Assembly: GCA_002238785.1 (NCBI GenBank)
Contig: MPNA01000013.1
Span: 1 to 64,000, forward strand
Source of the DNA: a bacterium OM1 bin76
Lineage (GTDB): Bacteria > Actinomycetota > Acidimicrobiia > Spongiisociales > ZC4RG35
Direction: 5' to 3'
DNA: 64,000 nt
In this document: piece after piece, positions 17,211-26,177 of the stretch
How the letters are laid out: every line of letters begins with the position of its first letter
How positions within the stretch are numbered: the stretch's first letter is position 1
Made by a program: the position numbers and the translations under genes
The notes under the pieces: model-generated
Seen by the model: only the letters and a program-made list of their open reading frames with translations
The model's database searches: none
Told to the model about the DNA's origin: nothing

Positions 17211-17899
17211 CTATTCCTCCCGTCCCCTGCACCGTTGCAGCCGTTGGCAGCGGCAATCTCTCGTTCCATCGACTCCAGCACCTCCATGAGATGTTCTTCC
17301 AAGAAGAGGGCAGCTTCGTCAGCGTCGCGCTTGGCGAGGCTGCCCAGCAACTCCCGGTGCCAGCCGGGACAGAATCGCTTCTTCAGCAGATAGCGACTGA
17401 CCTCGGCGCGAAGCGCCATGATGGTATCCACCACTCGGACCCCGTTCCCGATGGTGTACAGACGCCGGTAGAAGGCGCACCGGCGTTGAATCCACTCTTC
17501 CCCCTCCTCGGCGTTCTCGCAGTCCTCCGCAAATCCAGCCAGTTCCACAAGGTCTGACGCAGTGGCGGCCGCCACGGACCGGCGCAGGGCGAAACACTCC
17601 ACCACCACTCGCAACTCGTACAACTCCCGCAGTTCGGCAGGTGAAAGCTCCCGTACCGTGGCGCCCCGATGGGGAATATTGACCACCAGACCCTCGGAGT
17701 CGAGTTGACGTAAGGCGGCTCTGATCGGCATGCGGCTCACCATCAACAAGTCTGCCAATTGGTCCTGGGGCAGGCGCTCACCGGGACTGAACACCCCGGT
17801 GATGATCGCTTCCCGGAGCACTCCCGTGACCATGTCCTCGGCCGTGCGGTAACGCTGTCGCGCCTCCGCCACCCACGGTTCCAGCCTGCTCACATCCAT
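17207..17899 (-). CDS. GntR-family transcriptional regulator (FadR/FCD subfamily)
   Basis: A 230-aa regulator. Start ATG 17899 overlaps the stop of the Mo-subunit gene by one base (TGATG). The N-terminal winged helix contains ERLPQDQLADLLMVSRMPIRAAL, then GLVVNIPHRGATV (wing). The C-terminal all-helical FCD ligand domain has ELYELRVVVECFALR and EEHLMEVLESM. FCD domains usually bind a small carboxylate, often a pathway intermediate. Encoded within the operon it probably controls, its best operator candidate is the palindrome at 30632-30647 in front of the first operon gene. Confidence 0.88.
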   Translation of the reverse strand: MDVSRLEPWVAEARQRYRTAEDMVTGVLREAIITGVFSPGERLPQDQLADLLMVSRMPIRAALRQLDSEGLVVNIPHRGATVRELSPAELRELYELRVVVECFALRRSVAAATASDLVELAGFAEDCENAEEGEEWIQRRCAFYRRLYTIGNGVRVVDTIMALRAEVSRYLLKKRFCPGWHRELLGSLAKRDADEAALFLEEHLMEVLESMEREIAAANGCNGAGDGRNR

Positions 17900-20139
17900 C
17901 AGTTCTCTTCTCCTCTCAACATCCGCCACACCCGTTCCGGTGTGAGGGGTAGCCGGTCCGGCCAGCGGCCCACGGCCCGTCCCACCGCCGCCGCCGCAGC
18001 CCCTCCGATGGGGTTGAGGGTGCCCTCTCCGCCTCCTTTGGCGCCATAAGGACCCACACCGTCGCCCCGCTCGGCAACGATTGTGACTATCTCTGGGGGC
18101 ATGTCCTTAGCGCGGGGAACCCGGTACTCCACCAGGTTGGGATTGACCAGTTGCGGTCCGTCGTACACCAACTCCTCGAAGAATGCCGCCCCCAGACCCT
18201 GGGTGGCCGCTCCCACATCCTGACCCTTCAGCATCTCGGGGTGGATGGCATGGCCGACATCAGCTACCGTCACCAGCCGGAGCAGGGAGACTTGCCCGGT
18301 GTCGGGATCGATACTCACCTTTACCCCGGAGACACCGATCTCCCAGAAGGGCGGCAATTCCTGCAACTCCCCCACCCTCCGAACCACCCCCGTGGCCGCT
18401 AGTTCTCCCAGGTTTCCACCGAACCACCCCCGGACCACCTCACCGAAGGAAACGTCGCCCCACGGGCCGACCACCATTCCCTCAGCCGCTTTGATTTCAG
18501 TGAGCGGACCTCCCTTCACTTCAGCCGCCGCCATCTCCAGACGCGACAGCAGTTCCGCACACGCCCGTTGGATGGCCAGCCCGGTGAGAGTGGTGGTGCG
18601 ACTGGCTCCCGATGTGCGTTCATACGGAGTGGCATGGGTGTCGGATTGGGCGATAGCCACCTGTTCCAGGGGGACTCCCAACTCACGGGACGCGATGAGG
18701 GCAAGGGCCGTCCGACTTCCCTGACCCATCTCTGAAGAACCCGTGGACACCAGCACCGAACCATCGGGGAGAATCTTGACCGCGGCAGTGGAGACCGGAT
18801 ATGCCCCGGCGTCGGAGGCGGTCACCCCGAACCCGATTCCCTGGCCTTCCTGGCAGGGAGCCTCCCAGCCCAGCCCCTCCAGCAGCAGGTCGAGGTCGGC
18901 CGCGAGATCGGCGTCCATGGGACGCTTGCCCGGATAGTGGCGCTCGCCGGGTGGTATGAGATTGCGGCGGCGCAGTTGCGCCGGGTCGATCCCCAGTTGC
19001 TGGGCCGCCTGATCCATGTTGAGCTCCGACGCCAGGCTGACCTGCGGCGCCCCGAATCCCCGATAGGAGGAGGAAGGCACCGTGTTGGTGTAGACAGCCC
19101 TACCTCTCACCCGGACGTTTTGGTTCCTGTAGGGGCCGAAGCTGCGGTTGGACGCCTTGGACAGGACCAAGGGGCCATTGTCGGCGTAGGCACCCGTGTC
19201 AAGAGTCAGGCTGACGTCCCGGGCCAGGAGCCGTCCGCCCGAATCGAACCCCGAGCGAATAGTCACCCGAGCCGAGTCGGCGCGGGTGGTGAGCATTGCC
19301 CCGGTGGCGTCGAACTCCACCTTCACCGCTCGCCCGGTGTACCAGGCCCCCACCGCCGCCAGGGGCTCCACTTTGGTGTAGGACTTGGTGCCGTAGCCAC
19401 CTCCAACATAGGGAGATGTGACCCGCACATGGCTGAGTGGCAGGGAAAACACCCTGGCCAGGTCGTCGCGGACCATGAAAGGATGCTGGGCGGTGGTGAT
19501 CACCTTCAGATACCCGTCCTCGAAGTCGGCGAGGGCGTTGTAAGGCTCCATGGCGTAGCCGTACAGCATGGGATAGTCGGTGCAGGTTTCCACTATCAGA
19601 TCGGCCCGAGCGAGAGCCTGATCCACATTCCCCCAGGACAGTTCCACCCGATGACAGACGTTGTCGGAGCGAGGCTCGGAATGGGCCTCCTCGAAGGAGC
19701 GATCGCCCACACCGTAGTCCTGGGCGTGCAACAAGGGAGCACCCTCGGCCAATGCCTGCTCAGGATCCATGACGGCTGGAAGATCCTGATAGGAGACCTC
19801 TACCAGTTCGGCGCCGTCCGAAGCGGCGTAGCGGTCCTCCGCCAGCACCAGCGCCACCGGTTCGCCCATATACCGGACCTTGCCCAAGGCAAGAATGGGA
19901 TGATCGGGGATGATGTGGCCGTAGCGGGGAAACAGAGGGGAGAGGTCATCGCCGGTGACCACGGCCACCACCCCTTCTAGCCGCAAGGCCCGGGAAGTGT
20001 CGATAATCCCCAGCATGGCATGGGCCCGTTCGGATCGCACCAGCGCTGAATAGAGCATTCCCCGCCTCCGCACGTCCACCGCATAACGGGCTTTGCCAGT
20101 AACTTTGGGCACCGCGTCCAATCGAGGGGGAGAGATCAT
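17899..20139 (-). CDS. Molybdenum hydroxylase large (Mo-binding) subunit, xanthine dehydrogenase family
   Basis: A 746-aa molybdopterin subunit. Start ATG 20139 (MISPPRLDAVPKVTGKARY) overlaps the 2Fe-2S gene stop by one base; a longer frame is rejected. Motifs: GGGYGTKSY (Mo-cofactor), SYRGFGAPQ, EMGQGSRTAL and the C-terminal KGGGEG with the catalytic Glu. The active loop is RGFGAPQ rather than the AYxCSFR of CO dehydrogenase, so this is a substrate hydroxylase (xanthine-, nicotinate- or purine-like), not CODH. It hydroxylates a carbon next to a ring nitrogen or an aldehyde, using water as oxygen source. It forms a complex with the two genes upstream. Confidence 0.9.
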   Translation of the reverse strand: MISPPRLDAVPKVTGKARYAVDVRRRGMLYSALVRSERAHAMLGIIDTSRALRLEGVVAVVTGDDLSPLFPRYGHIIPDHPILALGKVRYMGEPVALVLAEDRYAASDGAELVEVSYQDLPAVMDPEQALAEGAPLLHAQDYGVGDRSFEEAHSEPRSDNVCHRVELSWGNVDQALARADLIVETCTDYPMLYGYAMEPYNALADFEDGYLKVITTAQHPFMVRDDLARVFSLPLSHVRVTSPYVGGGYGTKSYTKVEPLAAVGAWYTGRAVKVEFDATGAMLTTRADSARVTIRSGFDSGGRLLARDVSLTLDTGAYADNGPLVLSKASNRSFGPYRNQNVRVRGRAVYTNTVPSSSYRGFGAPQVSLASELNMDQAAQQLGIDPAQLRRRNLIPPGERHYPGKRPMDADLAADLDLLLEGLGWEAPCQEGQGIGFGVTASDAGAYPVSTAAVKILPDGSVLVSTGSSEMGQGSRTALALIASRELGVPLEQVAIAQSDTHATPYERTSGASRTTTLTGLAIQRACAELLSRLEMAAAEVKGGPLTEIKAAEGMVVGPWGDVSFGEVVRGWFGGNLGELAATGVVRRVGELQELPPFWEIGVSGVKVSIDPDTGQVSLLRLVTVADVGHAIHPEMLKGQDVGAATQGLGAAFFEELVYDGPQLVNPNLVEYRVPRAKDMPPEIVTIVAERGDGVGPYGAKGGGEGTLNPIGGAAAAAVGRAVGRWPDRLPLTPERVWRMLRGEEN

Positions 20140-20627
20140 CAGGGCTCGGCTCGCAGTCGTCCGGCAGCGTCCAGCACCGCGTCGACAATGGGAGCGTAAC
20201 CGGTGCACCGGCAAAGGTTGCCGTCCAGGTATTCGACAACCTCGTCCCGGGTGGGGTCGGGTGAGCGGTCCAGCAAATGCTTCGCCATCATGATGAAGCC
20301 GGGGGTGCAGAAGCCGCATTGCAGGGCAAAGTGATCCACGAAAGCCTGCTGCAGCGGATGGAGTTGTTCGCCCTCTGCCAAACCCTCGATAGTCGATACC
20401 CGCCTTCCGTCCGCATCTGCCGCCAGGTATGTACAGGAGGACACCGGTTGCCCGTCAACCAGAACGGTGCACACCCCGCACACCTGCATCTCGCAACTCA
20501 GCTTTACTCCGAACAGGTCCAAGCGGTCCCGCAGCATCTCGGCCAGGGTCATCCTCACCGGCACCGACAGGAACACCTCCCGATCGTTGATCACCGGAGC
20601 AATCTCCACTACGTCCGCTCCAATCAC
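20139..20627 (-). CDS. Molybdenum hydroxylase 2Fe-2S subunit
   Basis: A 162-aa small subunit carrying two [2Fe-2S] clusters. N-terminal plant-type ligands lie in CEMQVCGVCTVLV with a later Cys in SSCTYLA. The C-terminal cluster ligands are CGFC and CRC, separated as usual (FCTPGF...NLCRCTGY). It passes electrons from the Mo centre to FAD. The start is GTG 20627, overlapping the FAD-subunit stop (GTGA). Length is normal for the CoxS/XdhC-type family. Confidence 0.93.
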   Translation of the reverse strand: MIGADVVEIAPVINDREVFLSVPVRMTLAEMLRDRLDLFGVKLSCEMQVCGVCTVLVDGQPVSSCTYLAADADGRRVSTIEGLAEGEQLHPLQQAFVDHFALQCGFCTPGFIMMAKHLLDRSPDPTRDEVVEYLDGNLCRCTGYAPIVDAVLDAAGRLRAEP

Positions 20628-21418
20628 TCCCCACGCTCCAAACGGCCGATCGCCCGGCGTAGGTACACCTCCACAAGGTGTCGCTTGTACTCCTCGGAGC
20701 CGGTGAGGTCGGGAACCACCTCCACTCGGGCGGCGACCTCGGCTACGTCAAGGGCGGAGAGCGAACCCACTTCAAAGGCCTGGGGGCTCAGACCCACCGC
20801 CCCCACCACCACGGAGACGTGGGAATTCACCGACAGAGCCACTCCCAGCGCCGGTCGCTCAGCGGTCTGATGTTTGACATACACGAAACGGACATCGGGG
20901 CGAATCGGAACATGAATCCGGGTGAGCAACTCCCCAGGCTCCAAAGCAGTCGAATAGGGACCGACCACGAAGTCCCTCACTGCCATTCGGCGGCGGCCTT
21001 GCGGGGAGGCGATCTCCACCTCCCCTTCCTGAGCGATCAACGCCGCCGCCACGTCGGACCGGGGCTCCGCGAAACAGAGGTTGCCGGCCAGGGTGCCGGT
21101 GGCTCGCACCCGGGGGTTTCCCACCCGTTGAAGCACCCCGGCCAACCCCGGTAGCCGGGCTCCTACGATGGGGTGGTCGGCCGCCTGGGTATGAGTCACC
21201 AGCGCCCCGATTGTTACCTCGCCGGAGGACTCCTCCACCGAACCGAGACCCTCGATTCCCTTGAGATCTACCAGATGGGTGGGGCGCAGCAATCCTTCTC
21301 TCATGGCCAGCAGCAACTCGGTGCCTCCCGCATAGGCCAAGCGGTCGTAGTTCAACCAGCCGACGGCCTCGGAAACCGAACGGGGCCGCAGCAGTCGGAA
21401 AGCAGGAAGGACGCCCAC
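20624..21418 (-). CDS. Molybdenum hydroxylase FAD-binding subunit
   Basis: A 264-aa medium subunit. FAD motifs AGGTELLLAM and ATGTLAGNLCFAEP are both present; the C-terminal CO_deh_flav_C domain follows from about residue 165. It transfers electrons from the 2Fe-2S subunit to NAD or another acceptor. Start GTG 21418, one base after the stop of the CoxG-like gene. The order FAD, 2Fe-2S, Mo is the common arrangement for this enzyme class. Confidence 0.92.
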   Translation of the reverse strand: MGVLPAFRLLRPRSVSEAVGWLNYDRLAYAGGTELLLAMREGLLRPTHLVDLKGIEGLGSVEESSGEVTIGALVTHTQAADHPIVGARLPGLAGVLQRVGNPRVRATGTLAGNLCFAEPRSDVAAALIAQEGEVEIASPQGRRRMAVRDFVVGPYSTALEPGELLTRIHVPIRPDVRFVYVKHQTAERPALGVALSVNSHVSVVVGAVGLSPQAFEVGSLSALDVAEVAARVEVVPDLTGSEEYKRHLVEVYLRRAIGRLERGE

Positions 21419-21419
21419 G

Positions 21420-21872
21420 CTAGGCCGCCTTCACTACATGGGAGCAGAATTCGTCGAGAACGGTGTCGGCCTTGTGCCTGATGAGCGAAGCGCCCAGAGT
21501 CGCCACCCGTCCGGTGACCTCGTAACGACCCTCCAACCGCACCATCGTGGCACCCTCTTCGGTGTCGAACAGACGGAGAGCCAGATTCACCTTTATCCGG
21601 GAACGGACTTGGCGGTCTTCTCCCTCTGCCTCCAGCACCACCTTCGACTCCTCCTCCATCTCCTTTATGCGTATCGTCAGATCGGCCCGCAGGCGGAATG
21701 GGCCTACCCGGTCGGAAAGCACCGCCCGGTAATTCGAAAGGTGAGCAAGTTCCTCTACCTCACCCACCAGGCTCACCCAACCGGCCACCTTTTCCACATC
21801 CAACAAAGACCCCCACACCTGGGGGCGGCTCAGATCGATCACCACCTCGCGGCGGAACTGGTGAGTGGGCAT
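21420..21872 (-). CDS. CoxG-like SRPBCC-domain protein
   Basis: A 150-aa SRPBCC (START-like) protein of the CO dehydrogenase subunit G family. The N-terminus is MPTHQFRREVVIDLSRPQVW; the C-terminal segment RVATLGASLIRHKADTVLDEF is the signature helix. CoxG-type proteins usually accompany molybdenum hydroxylases and are thought to help recruit or assemble the enzyme at the membrane. Start ATG 21872 overlaps the TctA stop by one base (TAATG). Confidence 0.85.
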   Translation of the reverse strand: MPTHQFRREVVIDLSRPQVWGSLLDVEKVAGWVSLVGEVEELAHLSNYRAVLSDRVGPFRLRADLTIRIKEMEEESKVVLEAEGEDRQVRSRIKVNLALRLFDTEEGATMVRLEGRYEVTGRVATLGASLIRHKADTVLDEFCSHVVKAA

Positions 21873-23905
21873 TAGAACAGTGGCTCGAGCAACAGTCCCC
21901 AGTGAATGGGCGAACTCAGAATGAAGTTGATCATGAACCAGATCACGCCGGTGGTGACTATGGCCGCGATCACCGAGGTCCGCCACTTCTCCCTCCCGAA
22001 CCATCTCATTAGGACCAGGACGTACAGCGGCACAGCCACCAGGTTGAGCCCACCCAGCCAGGCCACCGCCAGGAATCCGAACAGCGACAGCAGCAGGGCC
22101 CGCTCCCGTCGAGCCTGGACCTCCTCCGACTCGACCTCGATCGCGTCCTGCTCATCGGTCTCCTCTTCCTGGCTGGCGTCAAAGTGGATCAGTTCTTCAC
22201 TGATGAAATACCCCCATCGGGAACGCAGCACCGGCGTTTTGGCTACCACCAGGAAAATCAACACCAGAGCCACGGTCCCCCAGCCCACCACCTGAGGAAA
22301 CAGACGGCCTTCGTTGGCGGGGAAGGTGTAGGAGTAAAGAGTGGCGAGCAGCATCACGGCCCCGATAAACGCCACCAACCCCATCTCGGCGGGGGCAATA
22401 ACCACCTCCGCCTCGGCGGCCATCTTCTTGCGCCGACGGGCTACCGACCAGATCGACCCGACCAGAAGGGTGGCGGTCACCGCCAGCAAGACCAGGGAGA
22501 TGGGCCGGGTCAGGAACACCAACAATCCCTGGTCGAAAAGGTTCATGGAAAGATGGAAGGAACGCTCGGCTTCTGCCCCCAGCAGCAGACCCAGTATGAG
22601 CGGCACCACCGGCATCCGGTGGATCTTCATGTAATAGCCCAAAATTCCGAACCCCACCGTGAACATCACATCCACAAACTGCCGCTCCAGTCCGAACGAA
22701 CCCACCAGGGCCAACACCGCCACGATCGGCGCCAGAAGCGACGGGCGCACTTTGGTGACCGGCACCAGCCAGCGGGAAGCGGCTATTCCGATCGCCGAGG
22801 TCACCCAGGAGGCTGCAAGGATCACGATGATGGCAATCCAAACGATGTCGGGCCGTTCCCGCAGCAGATTGGGTCCGGGCACTACCCCATACAGCACCAT
22901 GGCGCCCAGGATGATCGCCCAGTCGGAGGATCCGGGCAGCCCGAAAGCCAGCGTCGGGAGAGCGGCTCCGGCGTCCTTTCCGTCGTTGGCGGCCTCGGGC
23001 GCCAGCACTCCCCTGGGATCTCCCCGTCCGAATTTGCCGTCCTTAGTGGTATGCATGGCCTGGTAATAGGCCATGAAAGAGGCAACCGTGCCGCCCACCG
23101 CCGGGACGATCCCCAGCCCTGTGCCCACCAGGGCGCTTCGGATCAGAAGAAACGGCTTCTTTATCACGTACCACATGCCCTGCCAGACCTGGGAACGGTC
23201 AAGTGGCATGTCCCCAACCCTGGAGATGGGGCGGTTTTGCTTCAGCAGTCGCACCACCTCCGAGATAGCGAACAGCCCGATCAATACCGCAATCACGTCA
23301 ACCCCGTCAATCAGGCTCAAAGTGTTGAATACATAACGCTGTCCCCACGATCCCAGTCCCACGAAGGCCAGCATGACTCCCACCCCCCCAGCTATCAAGC
23401 CCTTGATGAGTGAACCTCGAGAGGCCGCGGCGATGGCGGCCAGGCCCATCAAGGCCAGCAGCATGAACTCGGGATAGGAGAAAGAGAGAATGAGGAATCT
23501 GACGGCCGGTAGCAACACCACCAGCACGACGACCCCCACCAGGGAACCCAGCGAAGACGCCATAGCCGAGATTCCCAGGGCAAAGCCGGCCTTACCCTGG
23601 CGGGATAATTGGTACCCGTCGAAGGTGGTGGCCGCGTTGGGAGCGGTACCCGGAGTGTTCAGCAGGATGGCCGTGATGGAACCCGCGAAAGTCTGCCCGG
23701 ACAGGGCGGCCGTGAACAGGACGATCGCTTCGGAAATGTCAATCCCGAAGGTGAGGGGGATCATCAGGGCGATTCCCACCGACCCGCTCAAGCCGGGAAG
23801 GATGCCGAAGATAAGACCGTTGAGTGTTCCCAACAAAAAGAACAGCAGCAACGGCCAACTGAGCAATAGGTCGGCGGCGGAGGTCAGTCCCTCAAGAAGC
23901 GTCAT
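21872..23905 (-). CDS. Tripartite tricarboxylate transporter TctA-TctB fusion
   Basis: A 677-aa membrane protein. Residues 1 to about 500 are TctA: the N-terminal GILPGLSGSVGIALMIPLTF and AILLNTPGTAP motifs and the second half LPTLAFGLPGSSDWAI are family signatures. TctA usually ends near residue 500. Here an acidic linker and about four more helices (from VIAPAEMGLVAFIGAV) look like the small TctB subunit, so both membrane components are in one chain and no separate tctB is nearby. With the TctC protein upstream it would form a secondary carboxylate importer driven by an ion gradient. Gap to TctC is 92 nt and holds a small hairpin (23945-23963, ggccg/cggcc), which may damp expression of the membrane part. 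Confidence 0.88.
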   Translation of the reverse strand: MTLLEGLTSAADLLLSWPLLLFFLLGTLNGLIFGILPGLSGSVGIALMIPLTFGIDISEAIVLFTAALSGQTFAGSITAILLNTPGTAPNAATTFDGYQLSRQGKAGFALGISAMASSLGSLVGVVVLVVLLPAVRFLILSFSYPEFMLLALMGLAAIAAASRGSLIKGLIAGGVGVMLAFVGLGSWGQRYVFNTLSLIDGVDVIAVLIGLFAISEVVRLLKQNRPISRVGDMPLDRSQVWQGMWYVIKKPFLLIRSALVGTGLGIVPAVGGTVASFMAYYQAMHTTKDGKFGRGDPRGVLAPEAANDGKDAGAALPTLAFGLPGSSDWAIILGAMVLYGVVPGPNLLRERPDIVWIAIIVILAASWVTSAIGIAASRWLVPVTKVRPSLLAPIVAVLALVGSFGLERQFVDVMFTVGFGILGYYMKIHRMPVVPLILGLLLGAEAERSFHLSMNLFDQGLLVFLTRPISLVLLAVTATLLVGSIWSVARRRKKMAAEAEVVIAPAEMGLVAFIGAVMLLATLYSYTFPANEGRLFPQVVGWGTVALVLIFLVVAKTPVLRSRWGYFISEELIHFDASQEEETDEQDAIEVESEEVQARRERALLLSLFGFLAVAWLGGLNLVAVPLYVLVLMRWFGREKWRTSVIAAIVTTGVIWFMINFILSSPIHWGLLLEPLF

Positions 23906-23997
23906 TTATTTTCTAAGTCTTGTGTCATGAGGTGTGGAGAAGACGGCCGAGTCCAGCCCGGCCATCTCCTCGGTAACACCTCTACTTCGTTTTTCGG

Positions 23998-26055
23998 TTA
24001 TCCCTCGGAGCGCAGTTGCGCCACCAGATCGGGATCGAGGGACTTCATGGTGTCGACCTGGGCGGCCATCACGTTCTTGGCGGACTCGGAGCCACGCGGG
24101 ATGATGGGACGTCCGGCCTCCTCAGACCAGGCGGCGAAATCATCCGACATCATGGCGGTGATCAAAGTCCGCTTCCAGTATTCGGCTACTTCGTCGTCCA
24201 AGCCGGGCGGCATCACCACCGCACGCAACTCGGTCACCGAACCAGCAGCCTCCGGATACCCAACATCAGCAATGCTGGGAACATCAGCCAACCACGTCAA
24301 CGCCTCAGGACGCTGATCCTCGGTACCCAAGAACAACAACGCCCGCAAATCACCAGAATCCATGAAACCAACCAGATCGGTAGTCCCATAAACGATGTAA
24401 TCAACATCACCCCGGATCAAAGCAGTCGCCGCCTCCTCAGAACCCTCCGCACCGAAGTTGATCTGAGCATCCAAGCCCAACGCACCGGTAGCCACCACAT
24501 TGGCGATCGAAGACGACGAGCCACGCTCCACCGTCAACGAATTCAACCCCGAAGCACCCATCAAATCATCAATCGACTGATAAGGACCATCAGCAGCCAC
24601 ATACAACACGTAGGCATTCTCCTCAATGGAACCCAACACCGTGAACTCACCAGTCGACCACGGAGAAATCTCCGGATTGATCAACTCCTGAGCAATAGCA
24701 GCCGGCATCGGCAGAATACCCATCGTGTGACCATCAGGATCACCATTGAACATCGCCGCAACACCCTGCTGGATCGGAGTGATGTTCTCCACCACCACCG
24801 TCACACCATCAGGCAGGAAACCACCCTCAGACAAAACCTGAGCCAAACCCCGACTGTAAGTATCAAAACCACCACCAGGGTTATAAGGCACAATCCACGT
24901 CACATCACCACTCGGCTCCCAACCTGGAGCGGCCGCGGCGCCCTCGGAGCGCAGTTGCCCCACCAAGGCGGGGTCGAGGGCTCTCATGGTGTCCACCTGA
25001 GCGGCCATCACACCCCGAGCCGAATCTGCATCGCGGGGGATGATGGGACGTCCGGCCTCATCAGACCAGGCTGCAAAGTCGTCGGAGGTCATCGCCTCGT
25101 ACAAGGTGTCACGCCAATATTCGGCTACTTCGTCGTCCAAGCCGGGCGGCATCACCACCGCACGCAACTCGGTCACCGAACCAGCAGCCTCCGGATACCC
25201 AACATCAGCAATGCTGGGAACATCAGCCAACCACGTCAACGCCTCAGGACGCTGATCCTCGGTACCCAAGAACAACAACGCCCGCAAATCACCAGAATCC
25301 ATGAAACCAACCAGATCGGTAGTCCCATAAACGATGTAATCAACATCACCCCGGATCAAAGCAGTCGCCGCCTCCTCAGAACCCTCCGCACCGAAGTTGA
25401 TCTGAGCATCCAAGCCCAACGCACCGGTAGCCACCACATTGGCGATCGAAGACGACGAGCCACGCTCCACCGTCAACGAATTCAACCCCGAAGCACCCAT
25501 CAAATCATCAATCGACTGATAAGGACCATCAGCAGCCACATACAACACGTAGGCATTCTCCTCAATGGAACCCAACACCGTGAACTCACCAGTCGACCAC
25601 GGAGAAATCTCCGGATTGATCAACTCCTGAGCAATAGCAGCCGGCATCGGCAGAATACCCATCGTGTGACCATCAGGATCACCATTGAACATCGCCGCAA
25701 CACCCTGCTGGATCGGAGTGATGTTCTCCACCACCACCGTCACACCATCAGGCAGGAAACCACCCTCAGACAAAACCTGAGCCAAACCCCGACTGTAAGT
25801 ATCAAAACCACCACCAGGGTTATAAGGCACAATCCACGTCACATCACCACTCGGCTCCCAACCCATCTCTTCTGCAGGGGCAGGCTCCTCAGCCGGTTCC
25901 TCGGCGGGTTCCTCCGCCGGAGTCTCCGCCGGCGCGGCGGTGGTTGCGGGAGCCTGAGTGGTTTCAGCGACTTCGTCATCATCGCCACAGGCAGCCGTGA
26001 CCAATGCCAAGGCCATCAACATGACCAAGGCCGATAGCCAAGATCTCTTTCTCAC
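23998..26055 (-). CDS. Tandem-duplicated TctC solute-binding lipoprotein
   Basis: A 685-aa binding protein containing two complete TctC modules; family members normally have one (about 320 aa). I choose GTG 26055 because ggag precedes it by 6 nt. Signal peptide and lipobox LVTAACGDD follow, then an Ala/Glu/Pro linker. Each module starts GWEPSGDVTWIVPYNPGGG and ends VAQLRSEG-like. The first 249 residues of the modules look identical; the last about 58 residues differ at many positions (for example RDTLYEAMTSDD versus KRTLITAMMSDD). It captures a carboxylate for the TctA-TctB fusion. The identical block uses T-ending codons and TTG for Leu, unlike the flanking C-terminal parts. Confidence 0.9.
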   Translation of the reverse strand: MRKRSWLSALVMLMALALVTAACGDDDEVAETTQAPATTAAPAETPAEEPAEEPAEEPAPAEEMGWEPSGDVTWIVPYNPGGGFDTYSRGLAQVLSEGGFLPDGVTVVVENITPIQQGVAAMFNGDPDGHTMGILPMPAAIAQELINPEISPWSTGEFTVLGSIEENAYVLYVAADGPYQSIDDLMGASGLNSLTVERGSSSSIANVVATGALGLDAQINFGAEGSEEAATALIRGDVDYIVYGTTDLVGFMDSGDLRALLFLGTEDQRPEALTWLADVPSIADVGYPEAAGSVTELRAVVMPPGLDDEVAEYWRDTLYEAMTSDDFAAWSDEAGRPIIPRDADSARGVMAAQVDTMRALDPALVGQLRSEGAAAAPGWEPSGDVTWIVPYNPGGGFDTYSRGLAQVLSEGGFLPDGVTVVVENITPIQQGVAAMFNGDPDGHTMGILPMPAAIAQELINPEISPWSTGEFTVLGSIEENAYVLYVAADGPYQSIDDLMGASGLNSLTVERGSSSSIANVVATGALGLDAQINFGAEGSEEAATALIRGDVDYIVYGTTDLVGFMDSGDLRALLFLGTEDQRPEALTWLADVPSIADVGYPEAAGSVTELRAVVMPPGLDDEVAEYWKRTLITAMMSDDFAAWSEEAGRPIIPRGSESAKNVMAAQVDTMKSLDPDLVAQLRSEG
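24179..24924 (-). repeat. 746-bp direct repeat within the TctC gene, copy 2
   Basis: Appears identical to 25118-25863 at an offset of 939 bp (313 codons). By eye no mismatch was found in the stretches compared, and the two translations match. Identity ends sharply at both sides. Confidence 0.85.
25118..25863 (-). repeat. 746-bp direct repeat within the TctC gene, copy 1
   Basis: Partner of 24179-24924. It encodes the N-terminal about 249 residues of the first TctC module. The sharp change to diverged sequence outside the block suggests gene conversion or a very recent partial duplication rather than simple old duplication. Confidence 0.85.
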
Positions 26056-26135
26056 TTTATTCTCCTTCACTCGGTTGCTCGTCTTCCTTCTTTTCCAACT
26101 CAAAGGCCGTCGGCCCGGCCAGAATCAAATTGGCT

Positions 26136-26147
26136 ATTGTATCCTAT
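26136..26147. promoter_or_regulatory. Operator-like site before the TctC gene
   Basis: attgtatcctat matches the core of the palindrome at 30632-30647 (attggatccaat) at 10 of 12 positions. Read on the minus strand it includes tacaat, a good -10 hexamer, about 80 nt upstream of the GTG start. A regulator bound here would cover the promoter of the transporter half of the operon. Confidence 0.35.
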
Positions 26148-26177
26148 TTGCCGGTCCCAATACGCAAAAAGGCCCAC

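Noticed and set aside
17899-20319. Longer start for the Mo-subunit at 20319
   Set aside because: The extra 60 residues overlap the 2Fe-2S gene and do not resemble the family; ATG 20139 gives a TGATG junction.
17899-21872. Aerobic CO dehydrogenase
   Set aside because: The large subunit lacks the AYxCSFR active-site loop and has the RGFGAPQ form of substrate hydroxylases.
24016-26037. Long plus-strand open frame opposite the TctC gene
   Set aside because: It mirrors the minus-strand coding pattern, repeats with it and gives a His/Arg/Thr-rich product without family features.
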